Positions 1-12,332 of a stretch of DNA of 64,000 bases are shown one piece after another. The first letter of the stretch is position 1. Every line of letters starts with the position of its first letter. The notes below the pieces were generated by a model. The model saw nothing but the letters and a program-made list of their open reading frames with translations. It was not told where the DNA came from and made no database searches. The translations under genes and the position numbers were made by a program. This DNA is from Rutstroemia sp. NJR-2017a BVV2. Lineage: Eukaryota; Ascomycota; Leotiomycetes; Helotiales; Rutstroemiaceae. The stretch is from assembly GCA_002946415.1 (NCBI GenBank), contig NJPS01000054.1, forward strand, positions 248,001 to 312,000. Reading direction: 5' to 3'.

Positions 1-204
1 AGAGGCCGAGCCAATCACATGCGTCCACCCAATCCCATCGACAATTCTTCTTCCAGGCAACCATTAAATCCACTCTTCTCCTCCGTCGCTGACTGGCCAC
101 AGCAAATAGGCATCCGAATAATTTCTTAGCCTCGAACAGTTGGGTCGCCCATCCCTGTTACATAATATCGAATCTCATTGTCTCCTCAGATTTGGCAAGC
201 AGGC

Positions 205-303
205 ATGCGCAAAAGCCACAACCGAGAGTGCAAGTGAGAGAGCGTGGGTGAGGAGAAGAGAAGCAAAGAAAGCGAGAGGATGACTACGCCGACTGCTGCT
301 TGA
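205..303 (+). promoter_or_regulatory. Two possible upstream ORFs in the leader of the HeLo/protease gene
   Basis: Two short ATG ORFs precede the main start at 657. One runs 205-237 (10 codons plus TGA) and the other 280-303 (7 codons plus TGA). Both would lie in the transcript only if transcription starts upstream of about 200, which cannot be seen here. Between them and the main start is a CTTCTG-type repeat (about 312-346) and a C-rich leader. If transcribed, they would lower translation of the main ORF; this is inference. Confidence 0.3.
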
Positions 304-656
304 TACGTGATTCTCTTCTTCTGCTTCTGCTTCTGCTTCTGCTTCCATACTCTACTCTACATCTTCTTCTCTTCTTCTTCACCTGCCTATTCCCGGTGTC
401 GATTCGTTGCTCTTCTCTTCATCCTTTCATTGATAATTCTTACTTACTACGCGCCGCGCCGCCATAATTCATTCAACACCCCCGTCTAACCCCCGCGCGG
501 GAGCCATTCGCTTTGAGTGAGCTGCGTCAGCGTGGGTAAAATCACCATATCTAAATCATCAGACTTCGACGTTGCCATCAATACATATACCAAATCAACA
601 ACTCTCACACCTCTCACCCCTCCCACATCATCCATCACCCCACCACCGCCGCCACC

Positions 657-3600
657 ATGGATCTCTTCAGTATGCCCTCGACGGCGTTTCAGCGGCGGCT
701 AACCAAAATGTACACCGACACCAAAAATATTTATGATTTCGTCAAAGAGCCAGTCAGAAATGAAGAAGATCCAGAACTTCAGTCATTACATCGCAAATTG
801 CGAATTCAGCAGAATCGCTTGGTATCTTGGGGGCTAGAATGGTCGGATCCAACACAGTCACCTGATATCGATGAATCCATATCGCAAGCTGGACTTAGTG
901 AGCTAGTGGGGAGTGTAATGACGACGATCAAGGAGATTTTGGCAGAGGCAGAGCCATTATGGCAATCTTCCAAGAGGTTACCAGATGAGCGTCCTTCTGA
1001 AAAGACGGGCGATAAGAAAATCCCGCTAATACAATGGGATAAGTCGAGGTTTGAGGATCTCATTCGAGATTTGACCATGTCGATCGATACTTTATTTGAT
1101 TTATCGAAAACTCGACAGTCGACGAGGGGCAAGGGTTTAAGTGCTAAGGCTTCGGAGGCTTCAAGTTCGAGGCAGAAGCTACCACTGGTCGAGGAGAGAC
1201 AGTTCGAATCGACGAGAATGTCCACACCTCAACAGATTGATCCGGCTACACTCATTTGGCCAAAGGACTTGATGTTCTCTTCCCATGGCCGGACGAAAAC
1301 AGCGAATGAGTCCAGACAAATCGTCTTCATGAGGAGACCAGTCACATCTTCTGATCTGAGAGCAGCCATTGGACAACCACCACCTCCTGTCCCTATCCTT
1401 CTGGAATACGCTCCTTACGACCCCATCTATTCCATCACCGGTATCACACCGTCCATGACTCGATTTGAGAAATTGTTCGCCGGACTTTCGCAGGCGTATT
1501 TTTCGAACGACAAATTACTTGTCGGTTTACTGCGTCTAATTGGATATTATGAAGATGCAGAGAATTCAAGGTTTTGTCTTTTGTTTGCACTACCCACTAA
1601 TTTTGGCCCTATGGATATCGAAAGCCCCAGTATGCAGATGCCTACGGTAAATACACTGTCAGACCTTCTCATTAGCCCTGCCTATGAGCCCAGTTTAGAG
1701 GTCAAGTATCGGTTGGCCTACAATTTGGCCAACGCGGTATTCGATTTACATGCCAAGGGGATTGTTCATGGCAATCTTCTATCTTCCAATGTTCTCTTCA
1801 TCGAACACCCTACTTCTCGGCAACCTGTCGATTTGACACAAATTAACATGCGACATTCTTACTTGGGTTCCTATGATCTCTTCTCGGACAATGCAACGGA
1901 TGGCTCTGACTCGGGTTTGGCTAAATCGAGCCTGTTATATCGACATTCGCTCGATCCACGAATCACTAGCTACACCCACTTGACGGCCGAAAGCAAGTCG
2001 TTGGACTTGTACAGTCTGGCAATGATCCTTCTCGAAATTGGTTTATGGAGTTCTCTATCAGAGCTATTTCCGAGGGCCACGACTGTTCCCTCAAACCCTG
2101 CCGATGTACTCAAACATCTTGCATCTCGATGCGGTAGTATCTATGTCAAGGCAGTTCAAGCATGTTGGCGAGCACCAGAAGCTGAACTCTCGAGACAAGC
2201 AAGACCCGATGTCATGCATCAAAAGGTCTTCTGGAGTGTTTCGAAAGCACTTGATGCATGCTGTGCAATCGATGAGGTTTCGGACTCTGATGACAATTCG
2301 GAGGGTGATAACGAGGCTCCGATGGTAGGAGCAACACCACTAAAGGTGGAGGTCCCAGCACCATATAGGAGAGAACCAAAGATTGAACTTAGTGCTGGGC
2401 AAGAACCGGAGGTTAGTTGGTTAGAGAGACCAGCACAACGAGAGCAGTCTCCTGAAAAAATCATCACCAATTGGTCCGAGAAACCATCCTATGGTAAGTG
2501 CCCTCTATCGGTATCTAGTTTACATTCTAATCATCCTCCTCTTACAGTCGAGCCAATTCAAACCAAGCCACCAAAGCCTAAGCTCAAGACCTTCCCCGCT
2601 ATCCGTATCAGTCAAGAGCATCTTAACTTCTGGCACACAAATATAATGCCCCATATTAACCACGTCCTTCGTGGCTTTTACAAAAAATACCCCGAGTCGG
2701 TCGAAATATCACTCGAGTCGGTTGGCGAAACGTCCGCGCAGACAAAACCTACCATCCTCGTCATCTGCACGAGTGTCAATAAAGTCCGCAGTATATTAAA
2801 GAAAAGTCTCGTCTACGATAAAGCTATATTTGGTTTGAAGGTTTGCCGTGGAAAGGTGGTCAGATCAAGGAAGGATGGAGTAAAGCGAAGCATGGCCCAT
2901 GGTGATGGGACGGAAGCGAAAAATATCGAACATCAAGAGCGTCCACAAAATGGTGCTAGCATTGGTGCGTTTATCAATGATCATCATCTACCGCCTGTGT
3001 CATTAGGAGGGGTCATCACAATCGACGATAAACCATACGGAATGTCCGTTCATCATATGCTCGACGATCCATCTGATGACGAGGAACCCTCCCTACCACC
3101 ACAACCCCGTCCATCAGAACCCATCCTCCGTTCCTCCGCCCGTCCCCAGTACCTCGAAATGCCAGATCTCTCTCATTCCGATACGTCCTATTACTCTAGC
3201 GGTGAAGAAGAATACATGTACACTCTTTCAGATTATTCCTCCTCATCCTCGTTCTCTGACTCCAACGAATCCGCCTATCCCTCGGAAGACGAAGATGACT
3301 CGGACGCCGAATTCCCCACACTTGAACCAGGCGACATCCCACCGATCCCGCCTTCCCCATCTAATGTTCACAAATACCCCCTCACTCAACCAGCCATGGA
3401 CGACATCGACCCCGAATTCTATCCCGACCCCGAAACCCGCGATGAAGACCATCTTGACTCTTTCATGCTCGGAAGTATTTACACAACTTCCGGAATCAAG
3501 CGCATGACACACGAAAACCTCACTCACGAGATCGACTGGGCTCTTTTCTCTTTCCTTCCCGAGCGCGAACCCCATCCTTCTTCTTCTCCTTCCTCTCTTT

Positions 3601-4577
3601 CATCCTCTACGGCCATCTCGGGCATCGTACCCTTAACAGATCTGCCCGACCTCCCAGTCAAATGCACAGCCCGCACGAGCGGCACTCAAACAGGCCGCAT
3701 CCTGCCCGCCATGTCGAGCCTGAAAATCTACGGGCGAAAAACACCGAGCGTGAGCTGGCAAGTCGCGGGCCACATTGGTGTGCCTGGCGATAGCGGGGCA
3801 TGGGTTGTGGAGCGAGAGGGAGGGAGGGTCGCGGGGAGTGTGCTGGCTTGGAGTGAGAGGAAGTGCGTGGGGTATATTTGCCCGATGTGGGTTACCGTTT
3901 TGGATATCGCGGAGATGGTGAAGCCGACGAGGGGGATTGGGTTGTTGGGTGGGAGGGAGTTGGTTTGGAGTAAGGGAGTAGAGAAGGGGGCTAGGAAGGA
4001 GCCGGAGGTGAGAGATTGGGCGAGGGTGGGTGGCGAGTTTGATGATGATGATTTTGATATCGATATTCATGTTCCTGTTGGAGGTAGTCATGCAGCGAGC
4101 GATACGTTGTCGTTGACGGGAGATGATATCGAAGAGAGAATCGACCGCATCGTGGGATTCAAAGCGGATGATGTGGCGTTATCATCCGAAGAGGACGATG
4201 AAGCGGATGATGAGGATGAATACGGATACAGTGGATTCGGATACGACGAAGACGAAGTCGAAGACAAAGAAGGAGAAGAAGAAGAACCAGTCCTATTAGC
4301 AACGCTAAACGACGCGACGAAGAGGGGGAAACGCTTTGGAGTCAGGAGTTTTAGTGGAGAAAATAGTATGAATGTAGGGATAGTGGAGGGGTTGAAGGAA
4401 TTGAGGATTGATGGGGGAGTTGTTCATGGTGCAGGGGTGGCGGATGCGGGAGGGAAGGAGAGGACTAGGGCGGGTACGAGTGCGAGTGGAAGGGGTAGTG
4501 TGGGGTCGAGGAGAAGTTTTGGTAGTGCCGGGAGTATGGGGGCGGGGACGAGGGTTAGTGTTAGGAGTTCGGCGTAG
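657..4577 (+). CDS. HeLo-like domain / pseudokinase / trypsin-like protease fusion protein
   Basis: The ORF is 1306 codons. A probable 54-nt intron at 2494-2547 (GTAAGT..TTACAG) is a multiple of three with no stop, so the spliced product would be 1288 aa. Residues 1-160 resemble fungal HeLo-type cell-death domains ([15 protein letters not shown], then SELVGS and [11 protein letters not shown]). Residues about 200-540 look like a protein kinase fold, but the catalytic loop reads [11 protein letters not shown] (H371-G-N373 instead of HRD) and no DFG is seen, so it is probably a pseudokinase. The C-terminal part resembles a trypsin-like peptidase: YGMSVHHML (H800), DWALF (D960) and GDSG (S1046), in unspliced numbering. 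The D-S spacing of 86 suits the chymotrypsin fold. The H-D gap is stretched by an acidic Ser-rich insert. The start has a full GCCGCCACCATGG context. The role in programmed cell death or non-self response is inferred from the family. Confidence 0.85.
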   Translation: MDLFSMPSTAFQRRLTKMYTDTKNIYDFVKEPVRNEEDPELQSLHRKLRIQQNRLVSWGLEWSDPTQSPDIDESISQAGLSELVGSVMTTIKEILAEAEPLWQSSKRLPDERPSEKTGDKKIPLIQWDKSRFEDLIRDLTMSIDTLFDLSKTRQSTRGKGLSAKASEASSSRQKLPLVEERQFESTRMSTPQQIDPATLIWPKDLMFSSHGRTKTANESRQIVFMRRPVTSSDLRAAIGQPPPPVPILLEYAPYDPIYSITGITPSMTRFEKLFAGLSQAYFSNDKLLVGLLRLIGYYEDAENSRFCLLFALPTNFGPMDIESPSMQMPTVNTLSDLLISPAYEPSLEVKYRLAYNLANAVFDLHAKGIVHGNLLSSNVLFIEHPTSRQPVDLTQINMRHSYLGSYDLFSDNATDGSDSGLAKSSLLYRHSLDPRITSYTHLTAESKSLDLYSLAMILLEIGLWSSLSELFPRATTVPSNPADVLKHLASRCGSIYVKAVQACWRAPEAELSRQARPDVMHQKVFWSVSKALDACCAIDEVSDSDDNSEGDNEAPMVGATPLKVEVPAPYRREPKIELSAGQEPEVSWLERPAQREQSPEKIITNWSEKPSYGKCPLSVSSLHSNHPPLTVEPIQTKPPKPKLKTFPAIRISQEHLNFWHTNIMPHINHVLRGFYKKYPESVEISLESVGETSAQTKPTILVICTSVNKVRSILKKSLVYDKAIFGLKVCRGKVVRSRKDGVKRSMAHGDGTEAKNIEHQERPQNGASIGAFINDHHLPPVSLGGVITIDDKPYGMSVHHMLDDPSDDEEPSLPPQPRPSEPILRSSARPQYLEMPDLSHSDTSYYSSGEEEYMYTLSDYSSSSSFSDSNESAYPSEDEDDSDAEFPTLEPGDIPPIPPSPSNVHKYPLTQPAMDDIDPEFYPDPETRDEDHLDSFMLGSIYTTSGIKRMTHENLTHEIDWALFSFLPEREPHPSSSPSSLSSSTAISGIVPLTDLPDLPVKCTARTSGTQTGRILPAMSSLKIYGRKTPSVSWQVAGHIGVPGDSGAWVVEREGGRVAGSVLAWSERKCVGYICPMWVTVLDIAEMVKPTRGIGLLGGRELVWSKGVEKGARKEPEVRDWARVGGEFDDDDFDIDIHVPVGGSHAASDTLSLTGDDIEERIDRIVGFKADDVALSSEEDDEADDEDEYGYSGFGYDEDEVEDKEGEEEEPVLLATLNDATKRGKRFGVRSFSGENSMNVGIVEGLKELRIDGGVVHGAGVADAGGKERTRAGTSASGRGSVGSRRSFGSAGSMGAGTRVSVRSSA
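2494..2547 (+). other. Probable in-frame 54-nt intron in the HeLo/protease gene
   Basis: The donor GTAAGT and acceptor CTTACAG flank 54 nt that read through without a stop, encoding 18 residues. The position is between the pseudokinase and protease parts. Retention would add a short linker without shifting frame, so both isoforms would be full length. Length and sites fit the other introns in the window. Confidence 0.65.
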
Positions 4578-5635
4578 GGGGGTGGGAGATGGGGGAAAAT
4601 GATAAGACGATATGAGACTGATGCCGAAATGGGAAAGGAAGAATATGGGGGTTTCTTGCTTATAATTTTATTAGTTTTCTTGATGACCTTTAACTTAACT
4701 CATTGGTCGTGGGTATGGACCGGGTTGAGAAAAATAAGTCTTTGATATAAGACTCTGGTGTTGGATGAGATGGATATGACAAAGAGACGAAGATGGGGAA
4801 GGAGATAAAGATGAAGATGAAATAAAATTAATATACCATATCATACATCTATTTTCACTATCTTCTTGTAGTAACTAGGGTCGTGAAAACGTTTTAATTC
4901 CCTTTTCTATCTGTCTCTCTCCATCCGGTCCCTCCATATCATAATCAAATTGTTCTTCTCCCTCACTAGACTACTACTTCCCCTTTGCTATCTCCCTTCT
5001 CTCTTTCTTCTTCATCTCTTTCTCCTTCTCCTTCTCTTTCTCATCTGAATAGCGCTCTATAATGATTATTCTGATGCTGCGTAGAGGGAATAGCTAGATA
5101 GGGTGAGGTGCTATTTGTTATCTTGGGTATGCATATCGTAAGTGATGAATACTTGGGTGAAAATGTAGATTTGCGAGTGAGTAGGGGAGTGAGTTCTCTG
5201 GTGGTACATACAGCCAAGTTGTGTGTGTGTCTAATGAGGATGAGGATGAGGATAATATACTAAGTTGAGGTCTGGTCTGGGAGGGTGATGACCGAAAGGA
5301 ATAGATAGGACATCATGAGCACTACCATCATCACGACGAAGACGAACAGCAGCAAAGACAAGTGAGCAGAACATTTTTCATTTTACTTTCTCTTAGAATC
5401 CAACCACCATCTCCATTCATTCATTTTATCTCCCTATTTACTCATCCAGTAATCGCTGTAGTAATAGCAACTGACGAGATCACGAGCACTAGATCTGCTC
5501 TTCTCTTCTCTTCCACCAAGCAAGCACACATATGGCAAATATATGCGTCCCTCCATTTATCACACACAGTGTACCTGCATCTACCACGCACTATCCCATT
5601 TTCCAATCCTCACCCCCCCAACCCAATCCACCCCT
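4578..5635. other. Intergenic, between convergent gene 3' ends
   Basis: This stretch separates the 3' ends of the HeLo/protease gene and of arginyl-tRNA synthetase. I see no credible ORF, only pyrimidine-rich runs near 4900-5040 and GATGAG/GT simple repeats near 5220-5250. It probably holds both 3' UTRs and terminators. Confidence 0.6.
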
Positions 5636-7887
5636 CTACATCCTCTCCACCGGACTCAACCCCAACAACCTCATCCCATTCCACAATACCACCCTCGCGG
5701 CATCATACAACGCCATCCTGGCCTTCATCAGCTCCCTCTCGCTACCCATAATCCTCAAATGATCGTAGCTCGACGAAAGACTGTGCGTCATCTTGAACAG
5801 ATACGTCAGAATCGTCGTCGGCTCGAGCGTCTTCAGGGTATTCTGCACGACATCCGGATACTGGGAGAGCATTCTGATGAGATTTTGAGCATGGGGTTCG
5901 GTTAGGAGGGACAGGTCTGCGGAGGCGATGTCTTCATCTGAGAGAGCGGCTTTGCGGGCGATGGAGCAGAGACGTGCGTGTGCGTATTGCAGGTAGGGAC
6001 CGGTGTCGCCTTCGAAGGAGGTCATGGCGTCCATGTTGAAGGTGTAGTTGTTGATTCTGCGAAGTGTTAGTAGATGGTAAAATTTGGATTCAGAGAAGGG
6101 AAAGCTGGATCCCGAATCTAATCCGCGGGCTAGAGGAAGACTTACCGTTTTCCACTCATATCTTGGACCATGACTGAGCTGATACCGAGAATATCAGCAG
6201 TCGCTAATGGATTGGCGACTTGTTCGTATTTCGACTCGTTCTTCTTCATGACCTCGTGCATCTTCTCTGCCACGTCCCTCAAGATATCATCCAAGAACTT
6301 CACCGTTCCTCGGCGAGTACTCATTCCCAATACCAGACCGAAGTTGATATGTTGACATTTGGCGCGGAGATCCTTGTAGCCGAGTAATTCAACAATCTTG
6401 AACAATTGTTGCAAGTGAAGCTCTTGGTCTGTAGCTACAACATAGATCATGTGGTCGAATTGATACTTGTCTTGACGCTGTAACAGTTCACTGATATCTC
6501 GAGTGAGGTACAGTGCAGTACCATCCTTCCTCTTTACAATAGCTTTGCCGAGAGCCTTGCCAGCCTTTCCAGGGACGTGTTTCGTGAAGTCGACGATCAT
6601 AGCACCTTGCGATTCTTCCGCGATGCCCATTTCTTCCATCTTCTTCCCGGTGCTTTCCATTCGTTCTTCTTTAACTTGCGATTCTCCAGAGTAATCATCG
6701 AAGTGGATGTTCAACCGAGCGTAGGTCTCCCTGTATCTCTTAATACTCAATTCACGGAATCGTGACCATTGTGCAATTGCTTTCTCGTCATTTTCGGTCA
6801 TGGCTTTGAAGTATCGACGAGCGCGTTCATCCACACCCTCATTTCTAAGTTCTGACGCGTCTTTGCCCTCTGCTTCCAGAGTCTTAATTTGTTCTTGTTC
6901 GGCGGCCATATCTTGGTTGATCTTGACATAAATTTCGAACAAATGATTGATAGGATCTGCCAGTAAAGCCTCCTCGTTTCCGTACTTCTCGTATCCCAAG
7001 GCCAACAGTCCATATTGCTTGCCCCAGTCACCAAGATAATTGATTCGCACGACATCCCATCCAGCTCCATCGTAAAGATTCGACAAGAACCCTCCGATAA
7101 TTGTACTTCGAAGATGGCCAGCGTGGAAGGGTTTAGCGATGTTCGGGGAGGAAAACTCGACAATGATTCTCTTTTGGCCCTTAGAAGGATCTTGAGGATC
7201 TTTGAGACCTAGATTCTTGTTTTGACCAAAAGTTTGTTTGCGCTGCAGGACGGAAGGAATCAAGAGCTTCGCGAGTTTGTCGACTTTGAAGAAGAATTGG
7301 AGGTAGGGACCATTGACCACTGGTTTATGAACGAGAGGCGATTCAGGAAACTGTTGGAACAGCAGAAGTTAGGAATCCATCCTGAGCACTACGGGTTACG
7401 GAAAGGATACCTTTGCAGCCCACTCCTCTGCCAACTCGTTTGGCTTCTTGCCCTTAACTCGCAAAGCAGGTATAGGGAGAACCAGGTCGCCCTTGTCCAA
7501 AGTGTTGGTCCATTGCAAGGAAGGATAGATTATGGCAGTGTCTACGCCAGTCACATCGGCGAGAATGGAGGTAAGATGCGCTCGATACACGTCGGTTGGA
7601 TTGCATTCGGGGTAACAACCAGGAAATGTTGGTAGAGGTTCGGATAGGTCTAAAGATTTCAGCTTCTCCTCGAGGAAGTCGGGGGATATATCGGTAGTTT
7701 GGGCTGTCATTTTGAAATGTTGTGTAGTAGAAAATGTGCGAAAAGAATTGTAGAAGCGGGGTGTTTTTGGAATAAATCGAGGGGTACTTTTGATCGAAGC
7801 GGGTATCTGTAGGAATCTTAGGCAAGGCTGTGCACCTGCATGCGCCGACTTTCTAAATAGGAAAGAGAGGGCAAAGGTGAAGCTCAT
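5636..7887 (-). CDS. Arginyl-tRNA synthetase, dual mitochondrial/cytosolic form likely
   Basis: This class I synthetase charges tRNA-Arg with arginine. It has three exons: 7411-7887, 6146-7350 and 5636-6056. The introns are 7351-7410 (60 nt) and 6057-6145 (89 nt), both with good GT/AG sites, and the model gives 700 aa. The N-terminal Arg-tRNA-synthetase domain is followed by a HIGH-type motif, HAGH at residues 235-238. The eukaryote-type MSTRRGT segment stands in place of KMSKS. The second splice rebuilds the conserved TSFEGDTGPYLQYAHARL block, and the protein ends with the family-typical LSPVERM. The first ATG (7887) adds 58 residues rich in Arg, Ser and Phe with an RTFSTT cleavage-like site. 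The second ATG (7710) has a better AAAATG context and would give a 642-aa cytosolic form. Serving both compartments from one gene is inference. Confidence 0.95.
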
Positions 7888-9106
7888 AAATACTGAATGG
7901 ATGAACTGTGAGAGAATGAAGATATACTTCTTCTTTTCTTCTCACGGCAGAAGGGTTAAGACTGGAGAGTCATTGGTTGGAACGAGGGGTGATTGAGGGT
8001 TCGATTGTGACTCAAAAGAAACAAAATTTTGCTGAGGCTGGTTGTGAGGCTTCATTGTGGCTGGTGTCTGTGGCTGCTTGTTGTTGGTGCCTTAGAGTTT
8101 CACCCTAAGTCCTGCTAAAAGCCCTGAATTATTAGGATACTTTGATTCTGCCATGCCACCGCCCTCCATAAATTATCTCGATGTTACTGTTACTTCCTGC
8201 CACCTTTTGGTGTTCAATTACGACATCTTTGAGGTTCGCCGTCTTCAATGCCTTGCACCACAATATCGAGCTCAAGTGGACTCGGATTTCACATTAACAG
8301 TGGGCATCCTTTAGTTATATGTTGGCGAGTATGGGACAAGGAGCCCTTGGCTCGTTTTGGGATCATCTTTCCTGCTGAAGCCATCATACAAGAGATTAGA
8401 ATCTTCTCATAAGATTCTAGAAGATCCGGAAATGCTACCATGTCACTAGTTACACAAAATGTTTGAGAAATTCTGATGGAAATGTAACTCTGTTTCTTGA
8501 TTTTGGTAATGTTCTTATATACCTACCTGGCCCTGATTTCACACTACGTCCAACCGCTTTGCTCCTATTTCCTCCGCTCAGTTTCGTCTCCCGTCATCTT
8601 TGATGTCTTTCTTCTTCCTTCAATCTTCTCAGCAAATTCCTTCCTCGCTCTACATGGCAGGGTTTATCACATTCAAAGTCCATCTCTAAATAGATCGCGT
8701 CTCGTCTTCAACATATACTATCTTCATCGGAATGATATGATATTGATTATTTAATATTCTATAAAATCATTGGTCGAGTAGCAGTACTCGTTAGAATGCT
8801 CTTTTTCAACGCCTTTTTGCAGATCACATGAAAATGTCTGCTTCAAAGTTGCCTCTCCCTTGCCCTTGATACCTTCCCAAGTTATCTCATTACACCAAAA
8901 CGCAACCCAAAAACATATACCTTCGTGAGAGAGAGAAGTCTAATAACCCGTACCATATAGGGGAATCCCTGACCCAAAACAGACCATCCGCCCCATGTTC
9001 CTGAAGGTCAAATAATTATACTATGACTTGCAAACGTACTACCCCGCATTTTGCGACTGTCCTATGTTGCGGCACTCCGCGCCTAACCATATTACTTCAA
9101 CTTCAC
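7888..9106. other. Intergenic, promoter side of arginyl-tRNA synthetase
   Basis: No convincing gene was found here. The part next to 7887 should be the arginyl-tRNA synthetase promoter, and the far end should hold the 3' UTR of the velvet gene, because both genes read leftward. AT-rich and pyrimidine-rich stretches occur around 8500-8760, but the ORF there has no recognisable similarity. Confidence 0.5.
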
Positions 9107-9649
9107 TTAATGAGCTGGAGCAGGAACGTCCTGTCCATCATCGCGAAGCATGCGGATGACGGCTCGTTCTTGGGAATCTATTCATGTTAGTTACATGCAC
9201 CTTCATAAAATCTCTTTTGTTGACTCACTGGGTCGAGAATAGTTTGGTCCCGAGTCTTCCACAACGATCGAACGGGTGTCCACCTGCTCATCGCAAACAA
9301 CCGCACCATCGGGACCAGACTCTGGAGAATAATCCATTCTCATCAGGCTAACTCTTAGGCGATATCGGCCGGGGTGGTGAATGACAAGATCTGGGAAGAA
9401 AAAGTACGCTTGATCGCGAACGCCTCGGGATCTGGATTGGGCGATTGGATGCGCAGAGTCTGCCATTTTTCCGTCCATCTGATCATACAGAACTTCACCG
9501 CTGGAGTAATGGAGTAATGTTACGACCGTCCAGTATCCCGCAAGATGCTCATAAAGGTCATGCTCACTAGAGAGCCGAATGACAAGTGGAGGATAAAGAA
9601 TTGCGCCAGGGCGAGCGCGTGCTGGAGGTTGCACCGAGATTGACAACAT
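9107..9649 (-). CDS. Small velvet-domain regulator
   Basis: Two exons, 9229-9649 and 9107-9177, are separated by a 51-nt intron (GTGAGT..AATAG, with a CTAAC branch site), giving 163 aa. The protein is almost only a velvet domain. It starts with ISVQPPARARPG, has the central YFFFPDLVIHHPGRYRLRVSLM block, and after splicing ends in SQERAVIRMLRDDGQD, matching the usual end of the domain. Velvet proteins are fungal DNA-binding and dimerising factors that couple development, light response and secondary metabolism. There is no long N- or C-terminal extension as in VeA or VosA, so a VelC/VEL4-like or divergent short member is the best guess. The start ATG has A at -3, and no in-frame ATG was seen just upstream. 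The exact orthology is uncertain. Confidence 0.88.
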
Positions 9650-12332
9650 GGTGGGTAGACAAGATATTGCTGCTTCGACTGAAGGATGGTCTCCTGGAAA
9701 GAGACTTCTTAATGGTGGAGAGTGGAGGTTGTCTCAAAGTTGATGGCGGGACTACAGGTTTTGAGTGCTGATGTTAAGCTTCTATTCTCAAATTTCTATC
9801 GGCTGATCAGTAGGTGGATAAGTGTGAGATGTTGAAACTGGCATACAAATATTCAAGGTATGTGAAGCTGGAAGATATAGTTTGGAGCGAAGATGGTTGA
9901 TTGTGGTTGAAGTTATTAAGTCTTCCTGAGTTCGAAGATATTTTGAGAGCTGGATGTGGTGATTTGACGTTGATGTGATGATGAACTATATAGGAACGTG
10001 GATGAGAAGCACTCCTTATATCTTCATTTCTTCATCATTCGCAGAAGCAATATGAGGCTGATTCATCCCCAGGAGAGATCCAGGATGACAGCATTGGTTC
10101 TTCAATCCCCGACAATCGAGAGAAAGATGTTAGACCGACAATCCTGCTCGCGGGTCGACACCCGCTTTTTTCTCCATGACCAGTCACAGCATTAAGTTTA
10201 CGAAAAGGTTCAGCGCTGACCCACGTTAGAACTATCATAACCAGATTTCTCACGGGTAGTTCCTCCAAGTGCCATTTTTTATTTCCTTTTAACCCTCAGA
10301 CTATTGTTCTTTTCAAGGATGCAAGGGCTATCCACACGCGATCGTGTGTGTGTTTTAAAAAGGGAAGCCACAAAAATATGCTGGTGCTGCTCGCCAATCT
10401 ACGAAGCACAAGATCTAGTGGATACCGAAAATACTGTACCATGCATTTGGCACAATCCAAGATAGTGGTTCGAATGGCACTTGTGTCGCAAACCCTGCCG
10501 AATCGGTCTCCCGGGCATCCCTACACATATTCGGTTCGTGTGCTGCTGACATTTGGGCAGAATGATATCTTAGTGATCGGGAATTGATTTTGCGGAACTC
10601 GTTGCACTTTTCACTCCGCGGTTCCCACTGTGATTCGTCGGTCCACCATCCATTCTCTAGTGAGAGCTGGGCCGAACCCTTATCTTACACCAGATCGGAT
10701 CACAAACTGATAGAAGATGGACAACTTAATCAATTCTCCCACTTACATGACAGAATTCTAGCTCTAGATGATTGGAAAGTTGGTGCTAAATTGGGTATAA
10801 TATTTCGGGCTGATCACCCTGAACCGATGTCAGTTACCCCTGTACATTTCTGCAAGATGCCCCCCTGATGACCTGAAATCGTCTTACTGTGGAGTATGTG
10901 ATTGGTCTCAGCTAGGCCGCCGACCCAGGGAACAATTCTTGGGATTTTGGGGTGTTTGATTTTACCTGCGATATGAAATACCCCTACTCCGTACATATCT
11001 TGGTACAGAATTGTACTTTCTTTTCCATGCTCGTACCAAATCTAGTATCAGCTCCGCGTATATCTTCCGAGTTCGCTGTTTAGGTTCCTCATGTTCATCC
11101 AAACTCTTCCTTCGCGTCACTCTAAGTCGTAGTTGTATCCACCCATCTCGCATCCTGCATGATGTATTGCGCTGCACCCCACTGCGCTTCGCTTCCCTCT
11201 CAAATTAAGGTAAGTCACCTGAACGTCAACACAAATATTGCTTACACTTTGTAGAGTACTTACTGCACTTACTGTACTTACCTCACCTCAATACACCACC
11301 TTTCCTGCGCCCGCGATTGAATAGGGATTACCCGATTTTAGGTTACATTAGAAGCGATCTAGAACCCACATTCCCAGATAGACAGGGTCGGGGTCTACAC
11401 TGAGGAAGGATGGAAAAAAGTCGCTAGAATGCTATGCTACCAATGGGGAGAACATCGAGAGCCCGAATCACAATTGTCGGATCATCAACCCATGCGGCCC
11501 AAAGTCCAAGATCTTCGTCTGCGAGAGATCTTGTGTTTTGTAGCCAAGGGTTCAGAGGTCCGTTTTGCAATTAATGGCTGCGTGGTGGAAGCCACTGATT
11601 CGGAAAGGCATTTGATCAAAGCGACCCATCGCCCTGAAGATACTATACGTCATTTCTTCGGCTTGGCTGGCCTTTTCATTTGCATCAATCGGCATTCACG
11701 TCGATATCGTCGTCGACAAGGTCTATCAAATGCGACATTTAATGTCAATGAGCTATAGTCTCAGGCCACTTGGTAAGATTACATTTCACCAGTTCCCTAC
11801 AGGATAGATTTCGGCAATGGGCCGGCAAGGATAGGCTACACAACCGCAAAGTCGCGGCTGCCTTTTTAGCATCCTCACAAGTACTTTCTTCATCTGTCAA
11901 TTATCTTGACGTGATAATAAATCTCCTCTATCAACTATCCCCCGGCAATGTTTTAATTCTAAATCTCCGCATGTTTTTCATTTCTCTACCTACTACCAAT
12001 ATTTCGCTCACTTGACTTCAATGGCACACCTACCAGGCCACATACGACGTCGTACAAGATCACGCTTCAATTTGTTTGAGAAACACCTTGGCCCCATATT
12101 TTAAAACTATTATCATTGGAACACCTCTCCTCCTGGGGTGGAAACAATCACAGATTGATACACGAGCCTTCTTCAAGGTCGCGGCCCTATTGTTCTCCTA
12201 CATCATCAGACATCCATCTTGCAGGTAGAAAATCCCGCATATCTCATGGTAGTTTCACGGTCATTATCTGACGCACATTCAATAGCTTCATTTATTTAAG
12301 TCTCGCCCCGTCTTTTTTGTTGTTGCACAGGA
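9650..12332. other. Gene-poor intergenic region upstream of the velvet gene
   Basis: About 2.7 kb without a gene I can support. It holds short ORFs only. A 109-codon ATG ORF at 11429-11758 and a 21-codon ATG ORF at about 10275 (-) have no recognised features. The long distance fits the extended promoter or leader often found ahead of developmental regulators such as velvet genes; this is inference. Confidence 0.45.

Noticed and set aside
3076..4091. ORFs of 110-152 codons in other frames of the HeLo/protease gene
   Set aside because: They lie inside a long, clearly coding frame and are Pro/Ser/Thr-rich shadows of it.
7222..7635. 137-codon plus-strand ORF across the first arginyl-tRNA synthetase intron
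   Set aside because: It is antisense to two conserved exons of the synthetase.
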